Positions 32,779 to 41,730 of a DNA stretch of 64,000 bases are shown piece by piece; the first letter of the stretch is position 1; each line of letters starts with the position of its first letter. A model generated the notes under the pieces. The model made no database searches. It worked only from the letters and a program-made list of their open reading frames with translations, and was not told where the DNA came from. The stretch is taken from NCBI RefSeq assembly GCF_016862935.1, contig NZ_BONX01000003.1:306819-370818 (forward strand). Direction: 5' to 3'. This stretch comes from Plantactinospora mayteni (GTDB lineage Bacteria > Actinomycetota > Actinomycetes > Mycobacteriales > Micromonosporaceae). The position numbers and the translations under genes are program-made.

Positions 32779-33705
32779 ATGGCATCTCTGGCATCTCCCC
32801 GGCAGCCCGGCGACCTGACCGGCTGGACCCGCTGGGCGAACACCCACCGCAAGTGGCTCTTCGCGGCACCGGCCATGACCTTCGTCGGTGCGCTGATCAT
32901 CTTTCCGCTGGCCTGGACGGTCTACCTCAGCCTCACCGACGCCGAGGGATCGGTCCGGGCCGAGTCCGAGTTCATCGGCTTCGCGAACTACCTCGAAGTA
33001 CTCTCCGACACCGACCGGTTCTGGCCCGCCGTGCTGCGTACGGTCGGCTTCACCGGGGTCGCCCTGCTCTTCGAGATCGTCATCGGCATGGCGGTCGCAC
33101 TGCTGCTGTGGCGGCCGTTCCGCGGTGAGCGGTGGGTCCGGGTGGCGATCCTGCTGCCGCTGGTCGCCACCCCGGTCGCGGTCGGCATGATGTGGCGGCT
33201 CATCTTCGACCCGAACATCGGGATGGCCAACCAGATCCTCGGCTGGGTCGGGATCGGACCGCAGCCCTGGCTGGCCGGCCAGCACAGCGCGCTGCCGACC
33301 ACCATCTTCATCGACATCTGGCAGTGGACCCCGATGGTGGTGCTGATCCTGCTGGCCGGGCTGACCGCGCTGTCGAACGAGCCGGACGAGGCGGCCCGGG
33401 TCGACGGGGCGAACGCCTGGCAGCGGTTCCGGCACGTCACCCTGCCGCTGCTGATGCCGACCGTGATCGTGGCGATCCTGCTGCGCGGCATCGACGCCCT
33501 GAAGACCTTCGACATCCTGTACGCCACCAAGGGGCGCGGCGGCGGCTCGTTCCACGAGGTGGAGACGCTGAACGTGTACGCGTACGGGCTGAGTTTCGAC
33601 TACAACGAGTACGGCATCTCGTCGACCGTACTCATCATCTTCTTCCTGATCATCATCGGTTCGATGTGGGCGCTGACGTCCCGTCGCAAGAAGGGCGCAC
33701 TCTGA
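32779..33705 (+). CDS. Sugar ABC transporter permease (MalF/UgpA-type)
   Basis: A 308-residue permease with six membrane helices. The EAA loop towards the C-terminus reads NEPDEAARVDGANAWQRFRHVTLPLLMP, the docking site for the ATPase. ATG 32779 is 8 nt from CGGAAAG; the in-frame start at 32722 would overlap non-coding sequence. Its stop overlaps the ATG of the second permease (33705). Transport ATPase not encoded nearby; actinomycete CUT1 importers commonly share one MsiK-type ATPase. Confidence 0.92.
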   Translation: MASLASPRQPGDLTGWTRWANTHRKWLFAAPAMTFVGALIIFPLAWTVYLSLTDAEGSVRAESEFIGFANYLEVLSDTDRFWPAVLRTVGFTGVALLFEIVIGMAVALLLWRPFRGERWVRVAILLPLVATPVAVGMMWRLIFDPNIGMANQILGWVGIGPQPWLAGQHSALPTTIFIDIWQWTPMVVLILLAGLTALSNEPDEAARVDGANAWQRFRHVTLPLLMPTVIVAILLRGIDALKTFDILYATKGRGGGSFHEVETLNVYAYGLSFDYNEYGISSTVLIIFFLIIIGSMWALTSRRKKGAL

Positions 33706-34529
33706 TGGCCCGCCGCAAGCGTCGTACTCCGTATCAGGTCTTCCGGGCGGTGGCCCTGGCCGTGGTGGTGGTCTCGCTGGTCGCCCCGCTGCTCTGGATG
33801 GTCGCCGCCTCGTTCAAGACCAACGTCGACATCTACGACTCCGGCAAGGCGTTCGCGTTCACCCCGGTACTGGAGAACTACACCAAGGTCCTCGACCAGG
33901 CGAACTACCTCCAGTTCATCGGCAACAGCCTCTGGGTGGCGTTCGCGGCCACCGTGCTGTCGCTGATCCTGGGCGTGCCGGCGGCCTATTCCATGAGCCG
34001 GTTCAACATGCGCAGGTCGGCGCTGGTGGTGCTGATGGCCCGGGTGATCCCCGGCGTCTCGCTGCTGGTGCCCTGGTATTACGTCTTCTCCAACCTGCGG
34101 CTGGTCGGCGGCTTCACCGTGCTGATCCTGAGCCACATGTTCGTCTCGCTGCCGCTGGTGGTCTACATCCTGATGGGCTTCTTCGACGGCCTGCCGGAGG
34201 AGTTGGAGGAGTCGGGGCAGGTGGACGGGCTCACCCCGATCGGGGCGTTCCGGCGGATCACGCTGCCGCTCTCCGCGCCGGGCATCGCGACCGCCGGCAT
34301 CCTCTCCTTCATCTTCTCCTGGAACAACTTCATGTTCGCCCTGGTGCTCTCCGGCGCCGACACCAAGACCCTGCCGGTGGCGATCTTCGACTTCGTCGGC
34401 TACGCCAGCATCGACTGGGGTGGCCTGATGGCCGCGTCCACAGTGGTCACCCTGCCGATCATGCTGATCGCGCTCTTCGTGCAGAAGTACGTCGTCTCCG
34501 GCCTCACGGCCGGGGCAACCAAGGGCTGA
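33705..34529 (+). CDS. Sugar ABC transporter permease (MalG-type)
   Basis: A 274-residue inner-membrane permease starting MARRKRRTPYQVF. Six helices; the EAA loop is EELEESGQVDGLTPIGAFRRITLPLSAPG. ATG 33705 sits within the stop codon of the first permease. It forms the heterodimeric channel with it. The dehydratase gene dgoD begins 40 bp later, so import and catabolism are one transcription unit. Confidence 0.92.
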   Translation: MARRKRRTPYQVFRAVALAVVVVSLVAPLLWMVAASFKTNVDIYDSGKAFAFTPVLENYTKVLDQANYLQFIGNSLWVAFAATVLSLILGVPAAYSMSRFNMRRSALVVLMARVIPGVSLLVPWYYVFSNLRLVGGFTVLILSHMFVSLPLVVYILMGFFDGLPEELEESGQVDGLTPIGAFRRITLPLSAPGIATAGILSFIFSWNNFMFALVLSGADTKTLPVAIFDFVGYASIDWGGLMAASTVVTLPIMLIALFVQKYVVSGLTAGATKG

Positions 34530-34569
34530 GGGCGGCGGGAAGCATGACAGAGAAGCTGAGGCGGGTGGC

Positions 34570-35718
34570 GTGACAAAGATCGTGCGGGTGGAGACCTTCC
34601 TCGTGCCACCCCGGTGGCTCTTCGTGCGGATCGAGACCGCCGACGGGGTCGTCGGCTGGGGCGAGGCGACCTGCGAGGGCCGGTCCGAGACGGTACGCAC
34701 CGCCGTGCACCAGCTCAGCGAGCTGCTGGTCGGCCAGGACGCGCTGCGGATCGAGGACCACTGGCAGGTGATGACGAAGGGGTCCTTCTACCGGGGCGGG
34801 CCGATCCTGGCCAGCGCCGTCGCCGGGCTCGACCAGGCGCTCTGGGACATCGCCGGCAAGCACTTCGACGCCCCGGTGCACCAGTTGCTCGGCGGCCCGG
34901 TCCGGGACAAGATCCGGGTGTACGGCTGGGTCGGCGGCGACGAGCCCGGCGAGGTGGCCGAGCACATCGCGGAGCAGGTGGCGGCCGGGCTGACCGCGGT
35001 CAAGATGAACGCCTCCGGCCGGATGAGCCCGGTCGGCTCGGTCGCCGAACTCGACGGGGTGGTCCGGCGGGTCGCCGCCGCCCGGGAGGTGCTCGGCGAG
35101 CACCGGGACGTCGCCGTCGACTTCCACGGCCGGTTCACCCTGGCCAACGCCCGCCGGGTCGCCCCGCTACTGGAGCCGTTCCGGCCGTTCTTCCTGGAGG
35201 AGCCGGTCGTACCGGAGAACTCGCACCTGCTCGGCGAGTTCGTCCGGTCGACGAGTACCCCGGTCTCGACCGGCGAGCGGCTCTACAGCCGGCAGGAGTT
35301 CCTGCCGGCGCTCCAGGCCGGCATCGCGGTCGCCCAGCCGGACCTGTCGCACGCCGGCGGGATCACCGAGGTCCGCAAGATCGCCGCGCTGGCCGAGGTG
35401 TACGACGTGCAGCTCGCCCCGCACTGCCCGCTCGGGCCGATCGCGCTGGCCGCCTGTCTCCAGGTCGGCTTCGCCACCCCGAACTACCTGATCCAGGAGC
35501 AGAGCATCGGGATCCACTACAACGCCGACGCCGAGGTGCTGGACTACGTGGTGGACCGGACGCCGTTCGGGTTCGCCGACGGGCACATCGCCCGGCTGAC
35601 CGGTCCCGGTCTCGGCGTCCAGATCGACGAGAATGCGGTACGCCGGGCGGACCAGCGCGGGCACCGCTGGCGCGGGCCCGTCTGGCGGCACCCCGACGGC
35701 TCCTTCGCGGAGTGGTGA
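34570..35718 (+). CDS. dgoD: D-galactonate dehydratase
   Basis: A 382-residue enolase-superfamily enzyme that closely follows E. coli DgoD along its full length. Shared features include [20 protein letters not shown] at the start, [28 protein letters not shown] (metal Asp and catalytic His), FFLEEPV (metal Glu), STGERLYSR (metal Glu), [27 protein letters not shown] (catalytic His) and [11 protein letters not shown]. It converts D-galactonate to 2-dehydro-3-deoxy-galactonate. GTG 34570 is used; a purine-rich gaggcggg lies upstream. It lies between the importer and manD. KDGal kinase and aldolase are not in the window. Confidence 0.9.
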   Translation: MTKIVRVETFLVPPRWLFVRIETADGVVGWGEATCEGRSETVRTAVHQLSELLVGQDALRIEDHWQVMTKGSFYRGGPILASAVAGLDQALWDIAGKHFDAPVHQLLGGPVRDKIRVYGWVGGDEPGEVAEHIAEQVAAGLTAVKMNASGRMSPVGSVAELDGVVRRVAAAREVLGEHRDVAVDFHGRFTLANARRVAPLLEPFRPFFLEEPVVPENSHLLGEFVRSTSTPVSTGERLYSRQEFLPALQAGIAVAQPDLSHAGGITEVRKIAALAEVYDVQLAPHCPLGPIALAACLQVGFATPNYLIQEQSIGIHYNADAEVLDYVVDRTPFGFADGHIARLTGPGLGVQIDENAVRRADQRGHRWRGPVWRHPDGSFAEW

Positions 35719-35773
35719 GCCGACCCGTCGGCCCGCCACTCCCCCACACCAGCCCAGCGCAGAAAGGCAAGTC

Positions 35774-37003
35774 GTGAAGATCGTCGCCGCGGACGTGATC
35801 GTCTCCAGCCCGGACCGCAACTTCGTCACTCTCAAGATCACTACTGACGAGGGGATCACCGGGCTCGGCGACGGTACCCTGAACGGCCGGGAACTCTCCG
35901 TCGCCTCCTACCTGGCCGACCACGTCGTACCGCTGCTGGTCGGGCGGGACCCGCACCGGATCGAGGACACCTGGCAGTTCCTCTACCGGTCGGCGTACTG
36001 GCGGCGCGGGCCGGTCACCATGGCCGCGATCGCCGCCGTCGACGTGGCGCTCTGGGACATCAAGGCCAAGGCCGCCGGGATGCCGCTCTACCAGCTCCTC
36101 GGCGGAGCCTCCCGGACCGGCATCATGGCCTACGGGCACGCCTCCGGGCGGGACATCCCGGAGCTGTTCGACTCGATCCGGCGCCACCTCGACGAGGGCT
36201 TCAAGTCGATCCGGGTGCAGACCTCGGTCCCCGGCATCGACTCGGTCTACGGGGTGGCCGCCCAGCCCAGCGCCGACGGCAAGCGCTACGACTACGAGCC
36301 GGCCCAGCGCACCCCGCTGCCGGTCGAGGAGGACTGGGACACCCGGGCCTACCTGCGGCACCTGCCCACGGTCTTCGAGGCGGTCCGCAACGAGTTCGGC
36401 CCCGAGCTGCCGCTGCTGCACGACGGCCACCACCGGATGACGCCGATCCAGGCCGCCAAGCTGGGCAAGGCGCTGGAGCCGTACGACCTGTTCTGGCTGG
36501 AGGACTGCACCCCGGCGGAGAACCAGGAGGCACTGCGGCTGGTCCGGCAGCACACCACCACCCCGCTGGCGATCGGCGAGGTCTTCAACACCGTCTGGGA
36601 CTACCAGACGCTGATCCGCGAGCAGTTGATCGACTACGTCCGGTCCGCCGTCACGCACACCGGCGGGATCACCGCGATGCGCAAGCTGCTCGACTTCGCC
36701 GCGCAATACCAGATCAAGTCCGGGATTCACGGGCCGACCGACATCTCCCCGGTCGGGATGGCCGCCGCGCTCCACCTGGACCTGGCGATCCACAACTTCG
36801 GCATCCAGGAGTACATGCGGCACGGTCCGCTGACCGACGAGGTGTTCCGGCAGTCGTTCACCTTCACCGACGGCTACCTGCACCCGGGCGAGCAGCCGGG
36901 GCTCGGGGTGGAACTCGACGAGGAGGCGGCGGCCCGGTTCCCGTACCAGCCGGCGTACCTGCCGTTCAACCGGCTCCAGGACGGTACCGTCCATGACTGG
37001 TGA
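35774..37003 (+). CDS. manD: D-mannonate dehydratase subgroup enzyme (ManD/RspA type)
   Basis: A 409-residue enolase-superfamily protein of the ManD subgroup. It starts [21 protein letters not shown] and has [38 protein letters not shown] (metal Asp and His), FWLEDCTP (metal Glu), AIGEVFN (metal Glu) and GIHGPTD (His319), ending GTVHDW. Members dehydrate D-mannonate (some D-gluconate) to 2-keto-3-deoxygluconate; several are slow or have another role. GTG 35774 follows AGAAAGG. Its last 11 bases overlap gluconokinase. With dgoD it covers two epimeric aldonates. Confidence 0.88.
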   Translation: MKIVAADVIVSSPDRNFVTLKITTDEGITGLGDGTLNGRELSVASYLADHVVPLLVGRDPHRIEDTWQFLYRSAYWRRGPVTMAAIAAVDVALWDIKAKAAGMPLYQLLGGASRTGIMAYGHASGRDIPELFDSIRRHLDEGFKSIRVQTSVPGIDSVYGVAAQPSADGKRYDYEPAQRTPLPVEEDWDTRAYLRHLPTVFEAVRNEFGPELPLLHDGHHRMTPIQAAKLGKALEPYDLFWLEDCTPAENQEALRLVRQHTTTPLAIGEVFNTVWDYQTLIREQLIDYVRSAVTHTGGITAMRKLLDFAAQYQIKSGIHGPTDISPVGMAAALHLDLAIHNFGIQEYMRHGPLTDEVFRQSFTFTDGYLHPGEQPGLGVELDEEAAARFPYQPAYLPFNRLQDGTVHDW

Positions 37004-37574
37004 CGGCGGCTCCGGCCCGTCGCGCGGCGGCGGGCCGGCCGGGTCCACCCGGCACGTCGTGGTGATGGGCGTCTCCGGGTCGGGCAAGACCACCGTTGCC
37101 GAGGGGATCAGCGCGCTGACCGGGCTGACCTTCGCCGAGGCGGACGAGTTCCATTCGGAGTCCAACGTGGAGCTGATGCGGGCCGGGGTGCCGCTCGACG
37201 ACACGCACCGCTGGCCCTGGCTGCGCGAACTCGCCGGCTGGATGGCCGAGCGCGCCGCCGAGGACGTCTCCACGGTACTGGCCTGCTCGGCGCTGCGCCG
37301 CTCCTATCGGGACGTACTCCGGCAGGGCCCGCCGAGCGTCGACTTCGTCTTCCTGGACGGGTCGGCGGCGGTGATCCGGGAACGGCTCTCCCGGCGGGCC
37401 GGGCACTACATGCCGGCCAGCCTGCTCGACTCGCAGATCGCCACCCTGGAACGACCGGGATCGGACGAGCGGGTCCGCACCCTCGACGTCGCCGCGGCCC
37501 CGGAGGAACTGGTCGAGGCCGCGATCGAGGGTCTCGGCCTGTCCCGGCGCAAGGCCGCGCAGCCGCACTCCTGA
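36993..37574 (+). CDS. gntK: Gluconokinase, GntK type
   Basis: A 193-residue P-loop kinase. After a 20-residue Gly/Ser-rich start, [24 protein letters not shown] is the Walker A region, followed by [31 protein letters not shown] and [15 protein letters not shown], both family signatures. It phosphorylates D-gluconate to 6-phosphogluconate using ATP. ATG 36993 overlaps the end of manD by 11 nt, so it is translationally coupled; Val/Met choices further in would lose little. It is the last gene of the operon and a good hairpin follows at 37606. Confidence 0.9.
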   Translation: MTGDGGSGPSRGGGPAGSTRHVVVMGVSGSGKTTVAEGISALTGLTFAEADEFHSESNVELMRAGVPLDDTHRWPWLRELAGWMAERAAEDVSTVLACSALRRSYRDVLRQGPPSVDFVFLDGSAAVIRERLSRRAGHYMPASLLDSQIATLERPGSDERVRTLDVAAAPEELVEAAIEGLGLSRRKAAQPHS

Positions 37575-37605
37575 GCGACCGGGACACCACCGGACGGCTC
37601 TGGCC

Positions 37606-37624
37606 GGCCCGACCGTCTCGGGCC
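37606..37624 (+). terminator. Terminator-like hairpin after gntK
   Basis: GGCCCGA (37606-37612) and TCGGGCC (37618-37624) flank a 5-nt loop, 31 nt after the gluconokinase stop. This marks the likely end of the sugar-acid operon. A T-rich tail is absent, as is usual in actinomycetes. Confidence 0.5.
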
Positions 37625-37716
37625 GTGCCGGGTTACGTCCAACCCGCCCGTCGATCGTTCGGTTATAGGTGGGAGACGGTGGCCGCGGGGACGGCGGGGA
37701 GCGGGGCGGCAGCTCG

Positions 37717-38895
37717 ATGGCGAGCGACGAGACGCACAGACTGATGCGCCACCCCGAGGCACCGAAGCGGGCGACCCTGCTGGAACTGCTGCTCGACGTG
37801 GTCTACGTCGCGGCGCTCGCCCTGCTCTCGATGCGGCTGTCCGTGGACCTGAGCTGGATCGCCGCCGCAGAGGTACTGGTGCTGCTGATGGCGGTCTGGT
37901 GGATCTGGTCGATCACCGCCCTGCTCACCGACTTCTACAACCCGGAAGAGCCCAAGATCCAGGTCATCGTCGCCTGGGCGATGCTCGGCAGCATCGTGAT
38001 GACGGCGACCATCCCGCAGGCGTTCTCGGCGCTCGGCTGGCTCTTCGCCGGGATGTACGTCGCCATCCACCTGGTCCGCGGCGTCGTACTGGTGGCCGTG
38101 CTCCGCAGGCATCAGGCCCAGATCCGGGCAGCCCGGTTCCTCTGCTGGTTCGTGCTCTCCGGCACGCTCTGGCTGGCCGGCGCGTTCCTGCCGGCCTCGA
38201 CCCGGATCGTGCTCTGGGGCATCGCCCTGCTGACCGACTACGTCGGCGCCGTGCTGCGCTATCCGACCCCGTGGCTCGGCCGGGTGCCGATGGCCCAGTA
38301 CGACAAGGCGAGCGAGCACCTCGGCGAGCGCTACCAGCAGTTCGTCATCCTGGCGCTCGGCGACATCATCCTGGTCCCGCTGCTGCTCAGCGGCCGGAGC
38401 GAGCTCGACGCCGAACGGTTGGGCATGCTGCTGCTGGCGTTCGTCACCATGCTGCTGCTCTGGCAGATCTACGTCCACCGGGCGGGGGCGTCCCTCCAGG
38501 TGGCGATCGGTGAGCGACCGGGCCGGGCCACCCGGTGGGCGCCGTACACCCACCTGTTCATGGTGGCCGGCATCGTCGCCACCGCCACCGGGTTCGAGTT
38601 GCTGGTCGCCCGGTCCCACAGCCGGGCCGGGCTCGGCCTGGTCGCCGTCGTCGTCGGCGGACCCGCCCTGTTCCTGATCGGCCGGACCATCTTCGAGTAC
38701 GAGGTGTTCGGCAGGTTCTCCTGGTCACGGCTGATCTGGCTGGTGGTACTGGTCGGCACGGCACCGGCCTTCCTGCCGCTCACCCCGAGCGCGGTGGCCG
38801 GCTTCACCAGCGTGGTACTGCTCGGGGTGGCCCTGTCCGACAGCGCCCGGTCGAACGGGTGGCACCGGCAGGATCGCCGGTCCATCCCGTCCTGA
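37717..38895 (+). CDS. ltrA: Low-temperature-requirement A (LtrA) family membrane protein
   Basis: A 392-residue protein with about ten membrane helices. Its opening, RATLLELLLDVVYVAALALLS, and the inner repeat with RYQQFVILALGDIILVPLL match LtrA proteins, whose biochemical role is unknown. ATG 37717 lies in a G-rich leader (ggggagcggggcgg). The gene stands between the gntK terminator and DUF5685, on the same strand, with 58 bp to the next start. No known substrate or regulator is indicated by the neighbours. Confidence 0.85.
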   Translation: MASDETHRLMRHPEAPKRATLLELLLDVVYVAALALLSMRLSVDLSWIAAAEVLVLLMAVWWIWSITALLTDFYNPEEPKIQVIVAWAMLGSIVMTATIPQAFSALGWLFAGMYVAIHLVRGVVLVAVLRRHQAQIRAARFLCWFVLSGTLWLAGAFLPASTRIVLWGIALLTDYVGAVLRYPTPWLGRVPMAQYDKASEHLGERYQQFVILALGDIILVPLLLSGRSELDAERLGMLLLAFVTMLLLWQIYVHRAGASLQVAIGERPGRATRWAPYTHLFMVAGIVATATGFELLVARSHSRAGLGLVAVVVGGPALFLIGRTIFEYEVFGRFSWSRLIWLVVLVGTAPAFLPLTPSAVAGFTSVVLLGVALSDSARSNGWHRQDRRSIPS

Positions 38896-38953
38896 GCCGC
38901 CAGGCGTGCGCCGGGTCGCTACGCTGCGGCAGCAGGCGGACCTGGGAGGCGCG

Positions 38954-40114
38954 GTGTTCGGGATCGTACGGCCATGCCGGCACCGGATGTGTGGAAAGCT
39001 GCACGCCGCCTGGCTCGGCCACCTCTGCGGGCTCTGCCTGACCCTCCGGGACGAGCACGGACACCGGGCCCGGCTGGCCACCAACTACGACGGCCTGCTG
39101 ATCTCCGTACTCCTGGAGGCGCAGCGCCCCGCCCCGGCCCCGTACCGTCCGGCGGCGCCGTGTGCGCTGCGTGGCTTCCAGCGGGCCACGGTGCTCTCCT
39201 CGGCCGATCCCGGCGCCCGGCTGGCCGCCGCGGTCTCGCTGGTCCTCGCCGCCGGCAAGACCCGCGACCACGTCGCCGACCGGGACGGCGCGCTGCGGGT
39301 CCCCGCCCTGGCCGGGGTCGCCGGCCGGCTGGCCGACCGGTGGGCCGAGGCCGGCGCCCGGACCGGCGACGGGGTCGGCTTCGACACCGGGGTACTGGTG
39401 GCCGCGGTGGCCCGGCAGTCCGAACTGGAGTCGAAAGTGGTCCCGGGGGTGCCGGTGCTGCTCGCCACCGAGCCGACCGAGACCGCCGTGGCAGCCGCCT
39501 TCGCGCACACCGCGACGCTGGCCGGCCGGCCGGGCAACGCCGCCGGGCTGGCCGAGGTCGGCCGGTACTTCGGCCGGATCGCGCACCTGCTCGACGCGGT
39601 CGAGGACTACGCCGACGACGCCGTGCGGGGTGCGTTCAACCCGCTGCGGGCCAGCGGCACCGACCTGGCGCAGGCGCGCCGGTTGTGCGAGGACGCGCAC
39701 CACGGCCTGCGGCTGGCCCTGGCCGACCTGGACCTGCGGGACCGGCGGCTGGTCCGGGCGCTGCTCGACCGCGAGGTCTCCGACGCCATCGAGCGGACCT
39801 TCGCGCTGGCGGGTGTGCCGGTGCACCGTCCGGGCGCCGAACACGGGTTGCCGCTCGCCCCGCCCGAGATGTCGGCGCAGCCGGCGGGACATCCGGTCGA
39901 GCGCCCGGAGCCGAGGCCGGACGGCTGCGGCGGCTCGCTGGTGGTCGGCGGCGCCTGCGTCCTCACCACCTGCACCTGCGGGCTGTGGCAACCGCGCTGG
40001 AGCAAACACCGGCGCCGCGGCTGCGGCGACCGGTGCTGGTGTACGAGGTACTGCAACTGCGACAGCTGCCACTGCTGCAACTGCGACTGCTGCGATTGCT
40101 GTGACTGTAGTTGA
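38954..40114 (+). CDS. DUF5685 family protein with an extremely cysteine-rich C-terminal tail
   Basis: A 386-residue protein of unknown function. It starts VFGIVRPCRHRMCGKLHAAWLGHLCGLCLTLRD, with four conserved cysteines, then a long helical region including HLLDAVEDYADDAVRGAFNPL and an acidic DxxxD-type motif. The last 45 residues contain seventeen cysteines, with alternating pairs ending CNCDCCDCCDCS. That tail is characteristic of the family but unusually dense here. Metal binding (zinc or iron-sulfur) is the obvious inference; nothing shows an enzymatic reaction. GTG 38954 follows GGGAGG at 38944-38949. Confidence 0.75.
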   Translation: MFGIVRPCRHRMCGKLHAAWLGHLCGLCLTLRDEHGHRARLATNYDGLLISVLLEAQRPAPAPYRPAAPCALRGFQRATVLSSADPGARLAAAVSLVLAAGKTRDHVADRDGALRVPALAGVAGRLADRWAEAGARTGDGVGFDTGVLVAAVARQSELESKVVPGVPVLLATEPTETAVAAAFAHTATLAGRPGNAAGLAEVGRYFGRIAHLLDAVEDYADDAVRGAFNPLRASGTDLAQARRLCEDAHHGLRLALADLDLRDRRLVRALLDREVSDAIERTFALAGVPVHRPGAEHGLPLAPPEMSAQPAGHPVERPEPRPDGCGGSLVVGGACVLTTCTCGLWQPRWSKHRRRGCGDRCWCTRYCNCDSCHCCNCDCCDCCDCS

Positions 40115-40135
40115 ACCGGGGAGCTGAGGTCGGGG

Positions 40136-40163
40136 CCGCACCGGGGTCCCGGCGCCGGTGCGG
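40136..40163. terminator. Stem-loop between converging DUF5685 and SGNH genes
   Basis: CCGCACCGG (40136-40144) and CCGGTGCGG (40155-40163) pair perfectly around a 10-nt loop. It lies 21 nt after one stop and 29 nt before the other, so it can serve both converging transcripts. Confidence 0.6.
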
Positions 40164-40192
40164 ACCCGACCCGTCGGACGGGGCGCAGCGGT

Positions 40193-41458
40193 TCAGCTCA
40201 CGGTGATCGCCCCGGTACCGGAGCGGACGCAGGCGACGGCCCGGTTCGGGGTGGCCACCGCACCGGCAAGGCACTGCCCGAGCACCGCGTGCCCGGCCGC
40301 GTTCGGGTGCCAGGACTCCTGGCAGGTCTGGAAGTACGTGACGCAGGCGTTGGCGATCCGCTGGATGGCGATCTTGTCGTAACCGGAGAGGCTGGTCACC
40401 GGGGTTCCGGTCGGGCCGTCCTGCAACCGGATCGGGGTGGCGAGCGCGCCGGTCGGGCTGGACGCGGTCTCGCAGAGCCGGGCACCGTCGAAGGCCCGCT
40501 GCACGTTCAGGTAGACCAGGTCGTCGCCGGGGAACTCGCCGCGCATGGTGCCGTGTACCGACTGGACCAGGGTGCCGAGGCCACTGGAGAAGAGGTGCCC
40601 GGCGGCCAGGCTGGCCCGGTGCACGGGGCAGCCGGCCGCGTACCGCTCGGCGCCCAGGGCCCGGAACTTGTCCCGGCTGTCGTCCCGGTTGTCCTCCTCG
40701 TGGAACCGCGACTCCAGTTCGAACGGCAGCGGGTTGGTGTAGTCCTGGAAGACGATCCGGTGCTGCCCGTCGGGGTCGACCTCGTCCAGGGTGGTCAGCA
40801 GTTGCCGGACCGCGTTGGTGGTCTCGGCGGTCGCCGCCGCGAACTCGGCCGGGGTGCCGAGGTCGTCACCGGCGCACGGCGCCTGCTCGACCGGCCCGCC
40901 GAGGTAGGCCCAGAACTCCCACCAGCCGGTCCAGGCGTCCGCGATGAACCGGTTGGCGCAGTCCGAGGCGACGTCGCCGAAGGTGAACGAGCTGTTGTTG
41001 GAGCCGAGGCCGAGCAGCACCACGTCGATGTCGTGGGTCTGCGCCACCGCCCGGAGCTGGTCGAGCTGCGCCGCCACCGTACGCCCCTTGGTCCGGCCGG
41101 CCGAGGCGTTGGCGATGTCGTACGGCTGGCCGCCTGAGCAGGCGAGGTTGAACCGGGCCGAGATGCCGGGCAGGTTCGCCTGGTGCAGCGACGCGTTCGC
41201 GGACCGGTGACAGAAGAAGGCGTTGCTGTTCGGCGCGGACCAGCCGGGGAAGCTCTGCGGGGTACCGTTCACGTCCACCACCGGCTGGTAGCCGCCGGCG
41301 CCCTCGCCGCTGACGAAACTGTCCCCGAGCGCGACTGCGGCCGTCGGCAGGGCCGCCGTGGCCGTACCCGGTGCGGTGACGATGCCCGACAGCGTGCCGG
41401 TTGCGGCGAGGGTGAGCGCCAGCGCCGCGGCGAACGCGGGTCGACGGAACCCGAACAT
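40193..41458 (-). CDS. Secreted SGNH/GDSL-type esterase/lipase
   Basis: A 421-residue exported hydrolase. The signal peptide (AFAAALALTLAATGTLSGIVTAPGTATAA) precedes block I, VALGDSFVSGEGAGGY, with the nucleophile Ser. Block III is GLGSNNSSFTFGD; block V is CQESWHPNAAGHAVLG with the catalytic His. Several cysteines in the mature part should form disulfides. ATG 41458 is preceded by GGGGGTCGGAG; a GTG at 41503 is in frame but adds an A/T-rich, non-signal start. Substrate may be an acyl ester on lipid or carbohydrate. Confidence 0.87.
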   Translation of the reverse strand: MFGFRRPAFAAALALTLAATGTLSGIVTAPGTATAALPTAAVALGDSFVSGEGAGGYQPVVDVNGTPQSFPGWSAPNSNAFFCHRSANASLHQANLPGISARFNLACSGGQPYDIANASAGRTKGRTVAAQLDQLRAVAQTHDIDVVLLGLGSNNSSFTFGDVASDCANRFIADAWTGWWEFWAYLGGPVEQAPCAGDDLGTPAEFAAATAETTNAVRQLLTTLDEVDPDGQHRIVFQDYTNPLPFELESRFHEEDNRDDSRDKFRALGAERYAAGCPVHRASLAAGHLFSSGLGTLVQSVHGTMRGEFPGDDLVYLNVQRAFDGARLCETASSPTGALATPIRLQDGPTGTPVTSLSGYDKIAIQRIANACVTYFQTCQESWHPNAAGHAVLGQCLAGAVATPNRAVACVRSGTGAITVS

Positions 41459-41730
41459 CTCCGACCCCCAAGGTCTGATCGAAATATTGAAGATTATTCG
41501 CACGTCCGGGCATCAGATCACGCACCCGGACAGGGGTCAACGAATGGCACCGATCCCGGCCGGCAACAGCGCGCGGGCGAGACAATACTTCCGGTCGGCC
41601 GGCCCGGCGTACCGGTCAGCGGTGGCGTTTCGCACCCGCCCGGGCGGGAATGCGACTCTCGGCAGTGCCGTTACACCGCGCGGAGAGCCGGCCGCACCGA
41701 CACGACCGGCGTGAGGCGTTGGAGGACGAC

